Part shown: positions 35,227 through 44,764 of the stretch, in pieces | How the letters are laid out: each line of letters opens with the position of its first letter | Position numbering within the stretch: position 1 is the first letter of the stretch | Source: Arctopsyche grandis | Taxonomy: Eukaryota > Arthropoda > Insecta > Trichoptera > Hydropsychidae | Length of the DNA: 64,000 nucleotides | Assembly: GCF_051622035.1 (NCBI RefSeq) | Contig: NC_135355.1 | Span: 41,705,486 to 41,769,485 of the forward strand | Reading direction: 5' to 3' | Position numbers and translations under genes: made by a program | The notes under the pieces: generated by a model | Databases searched by the model: none | What the model saw: only the letters and a program-made list of their open reading frames with translations | What the model was told of the DNA's origin: nothing

Positions 35227-35276
35227 TGCGCATGCGCACTGTTGTTAGTTCGCGTGCACTCGCTATCGTGACGTCA
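35227..35276. promoter_or_regulatory. NRF-1/Ewg-like palindrome and CRE-like site
   Basis: TGCGCATGCGCA at 35227-35238 fits the consensus of the NRF-1/Erect wing family, and TGACGTCA at 35269-35276 is a perfect CRE. Both are common near promoters, but I see no adjacent gene, so function is only inferred. Confidence 0.3.
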
Positions 35277-35278
35277 AT

Positions 35279-36160
35279 TACAATTGCTTGATACGCTTCG
35301 GTGACATGTACTGCTGTATGATATGAATAGATTTTGTCGGTTGCTGCGCTGCTACGAACATATGAATGTGTCCGTATATGTAGAATGGGAACAATTTAAA
35401 TGCGCATTTATCGTCAGCATTTTATATTTTTTTTTATGAATTAAAAAGTATATTATATCATTTAAAAATATAAATGTACAATTTAAAAATATTTTCTAAT
35501 ATATTAAAGAAAAAAATATGATTAGGTTATGAAAAAAAAGAACACATAAATTGATGTGTTTTTTTTAATACAATATTTAAAATATACAGATATAAAATTA
35601 AAAACCTTTAATAAATAAAAAAAACTTAGTCATTTTAAAAACTATAAATCCATTGTTTCAATTAGGTTAGCATACCGCACTAATATCAAATATGGGCATT
35701 TGACAAGTTAGTTTTACAACAGAAAAATATAAGGCAACCTAAAATGAATGAAATGCGCATTAACGCATCCTATGTGCGCATCTCGCATATATTTACAGCC
35801 TCTTTAACAGTATATCGACCAAGCACCATATTTTTCACTTATCATTTCATGTTTTTTATTGGCACTTTTCAATTGTTAAAAGATTGAAACATTTTTTTCA
35901 TACTTAAAATCTTTTCAAAGTAAGATAACGCAATGTAAAATTTTTTAATTAACATAAATATATTTATTTAATGCGCAATTCATTTTATTCTAATGCGCAA
36001 ATGATTCTTTCTTGGGAGCAAAGTTATTTTTCTATATGCAGAGCTAAATCTACCCATGCATAATTGACCAAATGATACATTTCGTACTGCTGTTGATGTG
36101 CAGCTTTAAAATGTACTCGGTTTCGTATGTATGTATGTATAGACTATGTATTTTTATTTT
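35279..36160. other. AT-rich sequence with scattered TGCGCA sites
   Basis: No coding signal. TGCGCA occurs at 35401, 35754, 35775, 35972 and 35994, besides the two in the palindrome at 35227. Confidence 0.5.
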
Positions 36161-36164
36161 TATT

Positions 36165-36562
36165 TATATTATACCAGGAAAGGCCTGACAGGTAAACCCC
36201 AATGCACCTAATTACATACACATGTAAATCAAAACAATACCTGACATCTATCATCAGATATTACAAACATCGTATAAATACGTTCAATAACATTTTTCAT
36301 GTAACAATGCGAATTTTTATATTCAATAAACAACCACAGAGACATATATGGTGAGAAATCAGGCGAAACCTGAGATATATGTAACAATAACTTAAGGTTT
36401 GCAACGGAAAATTGGGAAGGAAAAGACACTTTAACAGGAACCGTTTCAATGAAAATCAGAAAAATTGGCAAATTCTGGTAAGAAACGATCGACCTCGACA
36501 AACCAAGGTCTGGCCAACAACGACTCTAGTGGGAATCGAACCCGTGACATAATGCACGAAAG
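36165..36562 (-). mobile_element. tRNA-headed SINE, nearly full length
   Basis: Read on the minus strand: head with GGTTCGATTCCCACTAG, body (CAGACC homologue, CGATCGTTTCTTACCAG, GGAACCG), centre CCATATATGTCTC, and 3' block CCCCAATG/CCTTTCCTGGTATAAT. It stands alone, so it shows the normal single-copy structure of the family, about 400 bp. Confidence 0.75.
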
Positions 36563-36589
36563 AATTCAACCATTATTATTAGTATATTT

Positions 36590-36960
36590 CACTTCGCGCA
36601 TTGGTCTGACAACATATGTATGTATGTAAATTATATCCTACATTCTTCCGATAGTTTTGTAACTTTGCCATTTTGCGCGGTTTTGTCAACAATATATATT
36701 CAATTCCGTCAGTACGATGGTGAGAAATAATCTTAATAGATACGTTTAAAAAATACAACAATTTTGACTATATAGACGTCTAATGGTAAGTAGACTTTTA
36801 TAGTTTTCTTTCCGCTACCCTCTAGTTTTGTCAAATTTTAATTGTTTAAACGGCTATAACTTTTTCTTTTTCACTCATTATTATTATCATAGGTTCTCAT
36901 TATGTCTTATATATATTTTTACTTCACTCATAGTGTTATTTTAAGTTTTTTGCTCTTCAT
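36590..36960 (+). repeat. Diverged repeat R-A
   Basis: Keeps the order seen at 28187-28520: CGATAGTTTTGTAACTTTGCC, GTCAACAATATAT, then ATAGGTTCTCATTATG. Confidence 0.5.
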
Positions 36961-38025
36961 AACGTGCGAGCATATTCCCAATAGGTCTTGGGTTTTCTAT
37001 ATTTTCCTCGTTCTATTCTGTGCAATACGAGCGAGATTCCATTGCTCGATTCCACTATTATCCCTGACCAACATCAATTCGTTTGTCACCAGATCGTTTC
37101 AACGATTGGCTCTCGAAAGAATTTCATAATTTTCATGTTTGTGGCAAAGCATTCCGCTCGCGCAGTTTCCCCGAGGAAAAATAGAAAAATATAATGGGCA
37201 CGGAAGCATTCAAGCCGAAGTGGATGCATTTTCCTCCCATTGGCTTGAATGGGAAAGCGTGAGATTTCCCATCCTTTATTGCTTTTCCTCTACGAGGAGA
37301 AATGGGATGAATTGATTGGTACAGACGTGAGAAATATTAAAAGGTGAAAACATTCCTTTTTCGCGGTGTTTTTTTCCCCAGCGCTGTTGCGGTTGGATGA
37401 AAATCTTCGTAGACGCGAACAGCTCTTACGGAAATTGGTTTCCAACGTCATATTAGTTTTTTCCCAAGCGTATATGCTTGCTTATTTTTTTTTTCATTCA
37501 ATACATGCGAATTACTGTATTGTGTAGACTTCTTATTTTCTTAAAAAAAAAGTGATGCAGTCTCTGGGCGATGCTTCGAATTTCACTTTATAAAATTTTG
37601 AGTGCTTAAAAAATCTGACGACTACATACATGCTAGCTCAATAGCTCACTGAGGTAAATAAAAAAAGCCAGACTTTTCTCATCCCCCATTCAACTTCAAA
37701 AGATAAAATAAAAATAGAACACAATAGAAATTTCTTGAAAAAATTTACGATTGAAGTACATAATTCAAGAACTTTTGTAGTACGAATGAGAGAAAAAAAA
37801 CTGAATTTTATGCTTCAAATACATTTTTAAAACCACTTAAATAATTTTATAGAATATAGAAAAAAAGCCCAAACCGTGTGTGAACCGAAAGGCTTTAGCT
37901 CAGTGAGTCATTGTTGCGATGCCTATCGTTTGTTTCGCAAAGTTTGACAACTTATGAAGTTTCGGTGTAAAATCGATATTTGTATATACATAGATGTAAA
38001 TTCAACATTTGTGATTAGTGAATGT
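36961..38025. other. Intergenic sequence, no gene established
   Basis: 37180-37330 has imperfect inverted pieces around CATTCAAGCC and GGCTTGAATGGG. No coding sequence that I can support. Confidence 0.3.
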
Positions 38026-38029
38026 TAAT

Positions 38030-38240
38030 GATAGCAACTCAGAGATCTTAGGTTCAAGTCCTAGTTAGACTTCCAAAAAAATCATTTGTACGTATAATTT
38101 AAATTATTTTTATAGTGGTGCTGGTCAGATTAGGATATTGATGAATCAAAGACGAACATTTCCTACCAGAATTTGCCGATTTGTTTGATTTAATTGTTGA
38201 AATGGTTCCTACCTATCCTCTTTTGTTAACACTATCAGAG
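38030..38240 (+). mobile_element. Diverged SINE
   Basis: Head with GGTTCAAGTCCTAG, body GGTCAGATTAGGATATTGATG, AATTTGCCGATTTGTTTGAT and GAAATGGTTCC. Confidence 0.5.
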
Positions 38241-38320
38241 TGAATATATGTAAATGTGTATTTTCATCTCCCCAAAAAGCTATTAAATGTATAAATTATT
38301 ATGCTAATTTTATTTTTGAA

Positions 38321-38886
38321 TGGTATAATAAAAAATATTATTTTGTCGTACTAAATTATTTAAACAAAAACAAAATGTTAAATTTATCCATGTAATTATT
38401 TTATCAATTATTTTTTTTGACAATTTTAGAGACATCTATATATTAAATATAAAAGCTTTTAATTTTATTTTATTCCAAAAATAATGGATATAATAGTTTT
38501 GCAGATTTATTGACTACCTTTTCAGTCCTCGATGATACTCCCGCTAACTACTAAATTTATTAACTAACCATAGATTCGTGCGGGATTTAGTTTTCTAACC
38601 TACGTAGAATAATGCATATATGAATGATTAAGTTGGCATACGATTAAGGTGGCTAGAAGAATGGACGAAAGGCGAACAAAAGAAGTGCTAGAATGGTACC
38701 CGAGATAATGCAAAAATGATACAATAAAAAATATTATTTTGTCGTACTAAATTATTTAAACAAAAACAAAATGTTAAATTTATCCATGTAATTATTTTAT
38801 TAATTATTTTTTTTTGACAATTTTAGAGACATCTATATAATAAATGTAAAAGCTTTTAATTTTATTGTATTCCAAAAATAATGGAT
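38321..38886. repeat. Direct repeat of about 165 bp, period near 395 bp
   Basis: ATAAAAAATATTATTTTGTC and the following 145 bases at 38321-38490 recur at 38717-38886 with few changes. The spacer (38490-38716) contains an RTE 3' fragment (38648-38712) and the left arm of an inverted repeat with 41040-41265. Confidence 0.85.
38648..38712 (+). mobile_element. Short RTE LINE 3' fragment
   Basis: GAATGGACGAAAGGCGAACA to GAATGGTACCCGAGA matches 7133-7185 of the RTE element. Confidence 0.75.
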
Positions 38887-40320
38887 AAAAAAGTTTTACA
38901 AAAAAATCTATAGATGTCTCTATAGTTAAAATTTAAATTTAAATTTTGCGCAATCATTTAAATTAAATCGTCGTATTATGATTACTTCAATCTTAAATAA
39001 TAAATACCTACTAAAATCATATTATTATGTAAGATATTTTTTTCTATTAATTTAATAGCTTAAATTGACGAATAAATTTCATCAATTTTGTAGGTAGTAT
39101 ATATGTATATCGGTTTAAGTTATAAGCAATATCATTATTGTTGTCGAAACCTTTTTCAAAACTATAAAAATAAAAAAATTTAACCACAATCTTTTATATA
39201 TAGCGTGCGGTTTTTTTTGTGATTATGTTCATTATGATTAAATTGGTTGTCTAGCAATGCGAAATCCCACGTTAAAATTGCGCAATATCCTAACGTGAGT
39301 CACAAGGGAAAGTAGCATTCACTCAAAAGCTGACTGATTTGTCTCATCTCTTAGTAGTGTGTACTATCTGGAAGTGAATATATTTTAAATCGTCGTTTTA
39401 GCGTTGAAAATATTATTACTTGCTATTGCAACAGCCAGTGATGCAATCAGTAATGAGGAAAATAAACTCATTGCGTCGGTATTTCGTAATATTGACCCAA
39501 TATATGCATGCCGTATCATCAGTCACAATGATGTTTTTTTTTTTTTATTATATCGATAGTCAATTTATTTTCAAAACTCCGATGGGTGTATTTAATTCGT
39601 TCTGTAGACGACGTTAAAATCGATTCTGCGCAACTACGCATGTTCATTTCGTTATTATATAAGCCACAATTTTCGATCGATAGCTTTTTTATGTACAAAA
39701 ACACCTTAATTGCTATAGACTGTATGGAGTTTGTTTTATATATATTCATTTCAGTCGTTTATTTCAAGGTTGATTGATTGGTTACGTTTTAAAAGCATGC
39801 TGGATGTTTGAATTTTGTTCGGAGAATTGCTAGATGGAATTTTCATACGAATACATTTACAGAAAGAATAGTTGAGAATAGACGAGTTGAGGAAAATAAT
39901 ATCTAATTTCGCAAATATACGCAAGTTTTTTACTGTTGATTCGCACAATTCTGATTAAATTCCTACCTACATAGCTCATGCTATATATATACATATATGT
40001 ATGTAAGATATGGATCAAGTTTCAAGAACATAATAAAGCTGTTCTATTATTTAGAATGCTTACATATGTAAATATATGAATGTGGTACGTATATTTTGTA
40101 AAATATGTATGTACTAGAGTTGTATACTGTAGAAAGACCTTATTGGCTTTAAAATCGTGTAACCTTCGATGTCTTAAATGTATTGATTTAATAATAAGTA
40201 AATAAATATGTACATATAATTTTAATATGACCGGGATCAAAGTGTTAAACACGTGTCACATATAGGGCTACCAACTGCTTTTGAGATAATAATTAATACC
40301 CATATGTACATATAATAACT
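38887..40320. other. Intergenic sequence, no gene established
   Basis: AT-rich. Several frames of 60-76 codons cross 39420-40250 on both strands, none with recognisable motifs. Confidence 0.3.
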
Positions 40321-40324
40321 AAAG

Positions 40325-40428
40325 CCCGGACCCAGAAGGTGCCGTGTATTGTTCAAATGTTGTAAATGCATTGTTAAAGGTTTGCCGAACCTTTTTTACA
40401 AAGGATTTACAACAATGGAACAATGAGC
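40325..40428 (+). mobile_element. Partial copy of the 131-bp MITE at 54042-54172
   Basis: CCGGACCCAGAAGGTGCCG, TTGTTAAAGGTTTGCCGAAC and GGATTTACAACAATGGAACA are shared with the 54-kb element. The terminal inverted repeats are not preserved here. Confidence 0.75.
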
Positions 40429-40714
40429 GGCCCCTTGGCTATCCTACCTCTAATAATAACAGTAGTTTACAGGTTTTTTTTTCTAGAATCTCCCTAAATA
40501 CATAAGTTCATTTGAGATACAGTGTGTTTTTACATGTAAAAAAACGTTATAAGAAACACTACAGTCGTTAGTCATCTATCTAGCTCAAAACTATACATCT
40601 ACACTAATGTGGGATTTAATTTAATAAACTAAAAGAACGCATGTATGGATGATTGGATTGGCACCGAACAGTTCGTTGTGGCGTTCCGTGAAATAAACAA
40701 TGTTTAAATCGCCC

Positions 40715-40845
40715 AACGAGTCTCATTTTACTCCACTGCCTATGTCTCCTGATAAGTAGATCCTACATTTTGATCCCGGACGAGTCCCCAAAATGTAGAA
40801 TCTGGCTGTCAGGAGACATGGGCGGTGCAGGTAAAGATACTCGTT
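40715..40845. repeat. Foldback element
   Basis: Imperfect inverted arms of about 60 bp: from AACGAGT through CTATGTCTCCTGATA and CCTACATTTTG on the left to CAAAATGTAG, TCAGGAGACATGGG and ACTCGTT on the right. Confidence 0.8.
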
Positions 40846-40869
40846 AAACGGTTTCAATTGTTCGTTATT

Positions 40870-41120
40870 TATTTTCATGTCATCATCATTTACAGACGCT
40901 CACCATCCACTGCTGGATGAAGGCCTCTCCATCACGCTTCCAGTCGTCTCTGTTTTGCGCAACTCTCATCCATCTCACCCCACACATTTTCCTAATTTCA
41001 TCTACCCATCTTCCCCGCAGCCTTCCTTTTACCTTTTTGCATTATCTCGGGTACCATTCTAGTACTTCCATTCTTCTAGCCACTTGGCCCACCCATTGCC
41101 AATTAAATCTTTTTCTTTTC
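40870..41120 (-). mobile_element. RTE LINE 3' fragment, minus strand
   Basis: Reverse complement of the RTE C-terminal region and CATCATCATTT tail (TGCTGGATGAAGGCCTCTCC, GGGTACCATTC). It aligns with about 7090-7350. Confidence 0.88.
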
Positions 41121-41265
41121 ATGTATGCCAACTTAATCATTCATACATGCATTATTCTACATAGGTTAGAAAACTAAATCCCACACGAATCTATGGTTAG
41201 TTAATAAATTTAGTAGTTAACGGGAGTATCATCGAGGACTCAAAAGGTCGTCAATAAATCTACAT
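41040..41265 (-). repeat. Inverted copy of 38505-38712
   Basis: Shares, in reverse, the RTE fragment and a non-LINE segment with CGATGATACTCCCG and AACCATAGATTCGTG. Confidence 0.8.
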
Positions 41266-41474
41266 GTTTCTTATTCAAGCTTTAAAATCCAAATTGCCAA
41301 CAGATGATAATAACAACGATTAATGTTTCTAAATTTTGTAGTTATATAATCTCAACGGGTATTTGATAAGGAAAGGAATTGATCCACGACCCCGAGGCTA
41401 TTGTCGCTAACCTTGTCCCTCAGTCCACCTCCTTCATACTCGTACATGCAAAAAAATACACACATATACCCTTC

Positions 41475-41480
<6 letters not shown>
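41266..41480. other. Intergenic, no gene established
   Basis: 41350-41395 resembles the start of R-C (CTCAACGGG, GGAAAGGAATTGATCCACGA); otherwise nothing. Confidence 0.3.

Positions 41481-41552
<72 letters not shown>
41481..41552. repeat. (AT)n microsatellite
   Basis: About 70 bases of uninterrupted AT alternation. Confidence 0.97.
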
Positions 41553-41554
<2 letters not shown>

Positions 41555-42500
41555 TTTTCGATCTATCAAACCCGAAAGTCTTTTATTTCTCTTTTCTTCC
41601 CTCTCCACCATCGACCTCAACCCATTTTCCAGGCTCTCCTCTCCTCTATGTGCTTTGTGACCGAAGAACTGGAGATTGTATCTCCGGCAGATCGTTTTTA
41701 ATTTTGATTTCCCTAAGAATGGAGACATTCGTTCGCATATCGGTCCATGAGAATAGATAGACATAATTATTAGAGCTTGACTGAATTTTCATTTCAACCC
41801 AGAACGGTCGGCAACCCTTGTCAGAAACCATAGTTACTAGCCGGGAAAAACGGGGTGTGAGTGCTATGATTATTCTAGGCTGCGCGCATGCGTACAGTCT
41901 CAGTACCCAGCATCAAAATATCAATACATATTTCAAATTGCATAAATGCAGAGTATTCGAACATTAAACAAAGAAGAAATAAAAATGCCCACCCAGTCCA
42001 CTGACAGATCTATCTCAATAAATTAATACCTTTTAAAATATCTCAGAGATCCATAATATTGAGTAGCATCTAACATATGCTACTTAATATTGTGAACATA
42101 TATGCTGATAATAATTTATGTAGATACAAATACGATTCTTAGATGTATTGATATGCTATGTTATCACTTGGATAATAGATTTTTGATAAGGATATTTATG
42201 TGTATATAGAAGACTGGATATTTTTTTCATGGTGATGAGAAATAATTTAAACATACATTGCATATGATTATGCACAAAAGCAATATCTGAAATAACAACG
42301 AATTAAAAAAAAATGCTTAGTCTGTGCCGTCGCAATCTTCTCAAAACTAATCTGGAGTGCTTTCGATATATGTAGGTTTGATAGTGATCGATAAGAGTGA
42401 TTCCCACATTTGAATAAATGTAGGAGAAACTTTTCGAAATGATAAGATCGTACAAATTAACATTGGCCTGAAGAAACGCCCTTCCAAACTAGAACCACGA
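41553..42500. other. Intergenic sequence, no gene established
   Basis: 41580-41830 is less AT-rich and has open frames on both strands but no recognised product. 41880-41915 has GCGCGCATGCG followed by CTCAGTACC. Nothing else seen. Confidence 0.3.
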
Positions 42501-42501
42501 G

Positions 42502-42532
42502 CACGTGCATGCCGTACGTGCACGTGCACGTG
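42502..42532. promoter_or_regulatory. Cluster of CACGTG E-boxes
   Basis: CACGTG occurs at 42502, 42521 and 42527 within 31 bases, the last two in tandem. Such sites can bind bHLH factors; whether these do is unknown. Confidence 0.4.
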
Positions 42533-42610
42533 CATGATTCAGCGTGTTTACGCTTTTAATCGTGTATACCCTTGAAGACAAAGAATTTAAGGAACTTTTT
42601 ATTGATTTTC

Positions 42611-42810
42611 ATGGCACACGGTCCAACGCGTCGTCTCAAAACGACACTTTCGACCTATGTCGTTGAAATTGTGCGGTAGTATTTATCCTTGCTTGACAGT
42701 GATCTATACCAAAACGACCTTTTGGACCATTTTTGGTCCAAAGGGTCGTTTTGGTCATCTCAAAACAACGAAAGTGTTGTTTTGAGACGACGCGTTGGAT
42801 CGTGTGCCAT
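42611..42810. mobile_element. 200-bp foldback element with a second internal hairpin
   Basis: The outer arms 42611-42652 and 42769-42810 (42 bases each, two mismatches) start ATGGCACACG. Inside, 42709-42729 and 42734-42754 form a second 21-bp stem with one mismatch and a 4-base loop. No target-site duplication is obvious. The class is unknown. Confidence 0.85.
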
Positions 42811-43239
42811 GCATGCGTGCCGTGAACGTCAGATTTTTTTCTATATGTTTAAACTATCTAAAAAAAAACACACACGTGCCACATACACCGCTGTGTGATT
42901 TCGCCCGTATGTAGAATTTTATAAGATCATTCAAGAAAATGATTTCATTTTTTCATAAATGTGCAACCATGATTCTTTAAACTTCGTTTTAAATAATTGA
43001 AGTATTTAGAAATATGTTTTTGTAAAAAAAAATGTCCTGATTTTGAATTTGAAAAAATGGTCACCTTACTTTAAACCGTCCACAATTCAAAAGTGGCAAC
43101 ACTCGCCAACGTCAATTACACGAATTAGCGTTGCTAACCCAAAATACAATATAAAAAAGCAGCCCTTTCAGTCGGAAGAAGGGTAATTATTTCTAGACGT
43201 TTCCGCACACAGCCGGCACTTTCCAACTGTCATACATCT

Positions 43240-43382
43240 CAAGGTATCGGGCGGGTCACGTTTCGGAGTGCGCGCCAAAGGAAAACAGACCCAATTGCGA
43301 GAGCGTGCGAGGGCGAGAATCGCAGAGCGAGCGCGTTGCGTCAAACGCGGCCGTTTGAAGCGAGGGGACGTCGGCTGTGCTC
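43240..43382 (+). promoter_or_regulatory. CpG-rich, TATA-less upstream region of the putative peroxiredoxin promoter
   Basis: The sequence just upstream of the Inr is dense in CpG (GCGTGCGAGGGCGAG, GAGCGAGCGCGTTGCG) compared with the AT-rich flanks, and has no TATA box at -30. Confidence 0.4.
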
Positions 43383-43415
43383 AGTCGGGCTTTAGCGTTC
43401 GCAGCGGCAGGTCGT
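43381..43415 (+). promoter_or_regulatory. Core promoter: Inr TCAGTC and DPE GGTCGT
   Basis: TCAGTC fits the arthropod initiator with A+1 at 43383. GGTCGT starts at 43410, exactly +28, which is where a DPE (RGWYV) must lie. The correct spacing of two elements is the main support. The link to peroxiredoxin is inferred from the downstream donor and the lack of any other gene before 48.2 kb. Confidence 0.5.
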
Positions 43416-43422
43416 ATCCAAG
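43383..43422 (+). other. Putative non-coding exon 1 of the peroxiredoxin gene
   Basis: Forty bases from the Inr A to a consensus donor (CCAAG then GTGAGT, GT at 43423). The matching acceptor would be the TTACAG at 48229-48234, directly before the coding start, giving an intron 1 of about 4.8 kb. Confidence 0.42.
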
Positions 43423-43727
43423 GTGAGTTGTCCCGGGAATTCCCGGTATTCCAGGCTCCAGCCCAGCCGAAATGTGCACTCGCGATGCGCAATGCACCGC
43501 CGGGTGCGATGCACACCTCGATCGATCCGTCTGGCCGAGTTGCATAACCTTTGCGAGACAGCTCTAATGTATGTAGAGCCGATAGAGCTGCGCGCGCACG
43601 TGCTCTCTGCTTGTACTTGTACTCTCGCGTGTAGTATTCCTGTTTGTGTGAGTCCTCTTGTTTACTTGGTCGATCGGGGCGAGACCGAGGGCCAATACTC
43701 GACAGGAGTCCGGCCTGGCTAGACACC

Positions 43728-43847
43728 TGCTCTCCCGATACCATCTGTGCTCTCTCGATACCATCTGTGCTCTCCCGATACCATCTGTGCTCTCCCGATA
43801 CCATCTCTACTCTCCCGATACCATCTCTGCTCTCCCGATACCATATC
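43728..43847. repeat. 20-bp minisatellite, six units
   Basis: The unit TGCTCTCCCGATACCATCTG is repeated six times with single-base variants. The homologous site in copy 3 (about 61238-61262) has one unit. Reading frames across it (WYRES-type repeats on the minus strand) are artefacts of the 20-bp period. Confidence 0.95.
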
Positions 43848-44401
43848 TGCTCGTCCTCAGCAGCTCTATACTCCAGTCTTTGCCGACCGGAAGCTTCCAA
43901 TCTTCGCCATTCGAGTATTCATTTCGATCTTTCGCTATGGAGCTGTCCTGATGCTCGCCTTCTCGTCGTCAGCAGCTTCAGCGACGACGACGAAGGGCCG
44001 CTAATTACATCCGAAAACACAGGTTGGCCAACTCCCGTTTTACTCACACTCACAATTGTTTCCAGGCTGCTGCTTTGTTCCGGCTTTTAGATTTTTAATC
44101 TTTCAGGCTTTCGTTCCTTATTATTTAGATCCGGAATCCAGTCGGGGCGGAGCAGCTGCGGCATAATATTACTATATCAAACTACGACATGTACTTTTTT
44201 TTTTCACTAGCCTCTTCGCTTTCGATTTTTTTTAATCATATGGCGTATTCAATCCGTAAAGAATATACAACTATTTTTTTTCACCCTTGCCCCAACTGAA
44301 ATCCGATCCGCTGTAGGAAGACTTGGTTAAAACGTACATGTTATCTCTTTCAACACCTCTCGACCGATAGCATTTCGTATAGGAGCCGTCGTAACCAGCT
44401 A

Positions 44402-44492
44402 TATTACTTACAATATTTTCCGTATCCAGTTCCCAAATAGCCACCACAGGTGGATATATGGGAACTGGATATGGAAAATATTGTAAGTAATA
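44402..44492. repeat. Inverted repeat, 34-bp arms
   Basis: 44402-44435 and 44459-44492 are reverse complements with one mismatch (start TATTACTTACAATATTTTCC). Also present at about 53690-53790 and 61803-61896. Confidence 0.92.
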
Positions 44493-44596
44493 TTGTCGTC
44501 GGCCCCATGGACATGTACGAAATTCTATAAGTCGAAGTGGGGTGAAAAGGACAGCATATGCGTTTTACCCAAGTCTCATATGTGGCGGATGGCATA

Positions 44597-44764
44597 TAGT
44601 CATCACTAAGGGAAGGCGGTCAAGTTGCTTTTGCCCAAAAACAATGGTTAACTATTGTCAATTACTATTGTCCTTCATAGGAAGAGAGCAAAAAAAGGTT
44701 GACAATGGTGAACCATTTTTTTGAGGCAAAAGCAACTCGACCGCCTTCCCTCAGTTATGACTAA
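44597..44764. mobile_element. Foldback MITE with about 65-bp arms
   Basis: Arms run from TAGTCAT and AAGGGAAGGCGGTCAAGT to ACTCGACCGCCTTCCCT and ATGACTA, then continue inward through CAATGGTTAACTATTGTCAA and its near-complement; the loop is about 37 bases. Copies are at about 53882-54041 and 61997-62162. Confidence 0.88.

Noticed and set aside
34972..35271. 99-codon frame upstream of the NRF-1-like site
   Set aside because: A second frame of 74 codons overlaps it in another phase, neither has recognisable motifs, and no splice pattern supports either.
43256..43900. 214-codon minus-strand frame with WYRES-type repeats
   Set aside because: The repeats come from the 20-bp minisatellite, and the rest lies across the GC-rich promoter region of the plus-strand gene. 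No known family, and the frame is not kept in copy 3.
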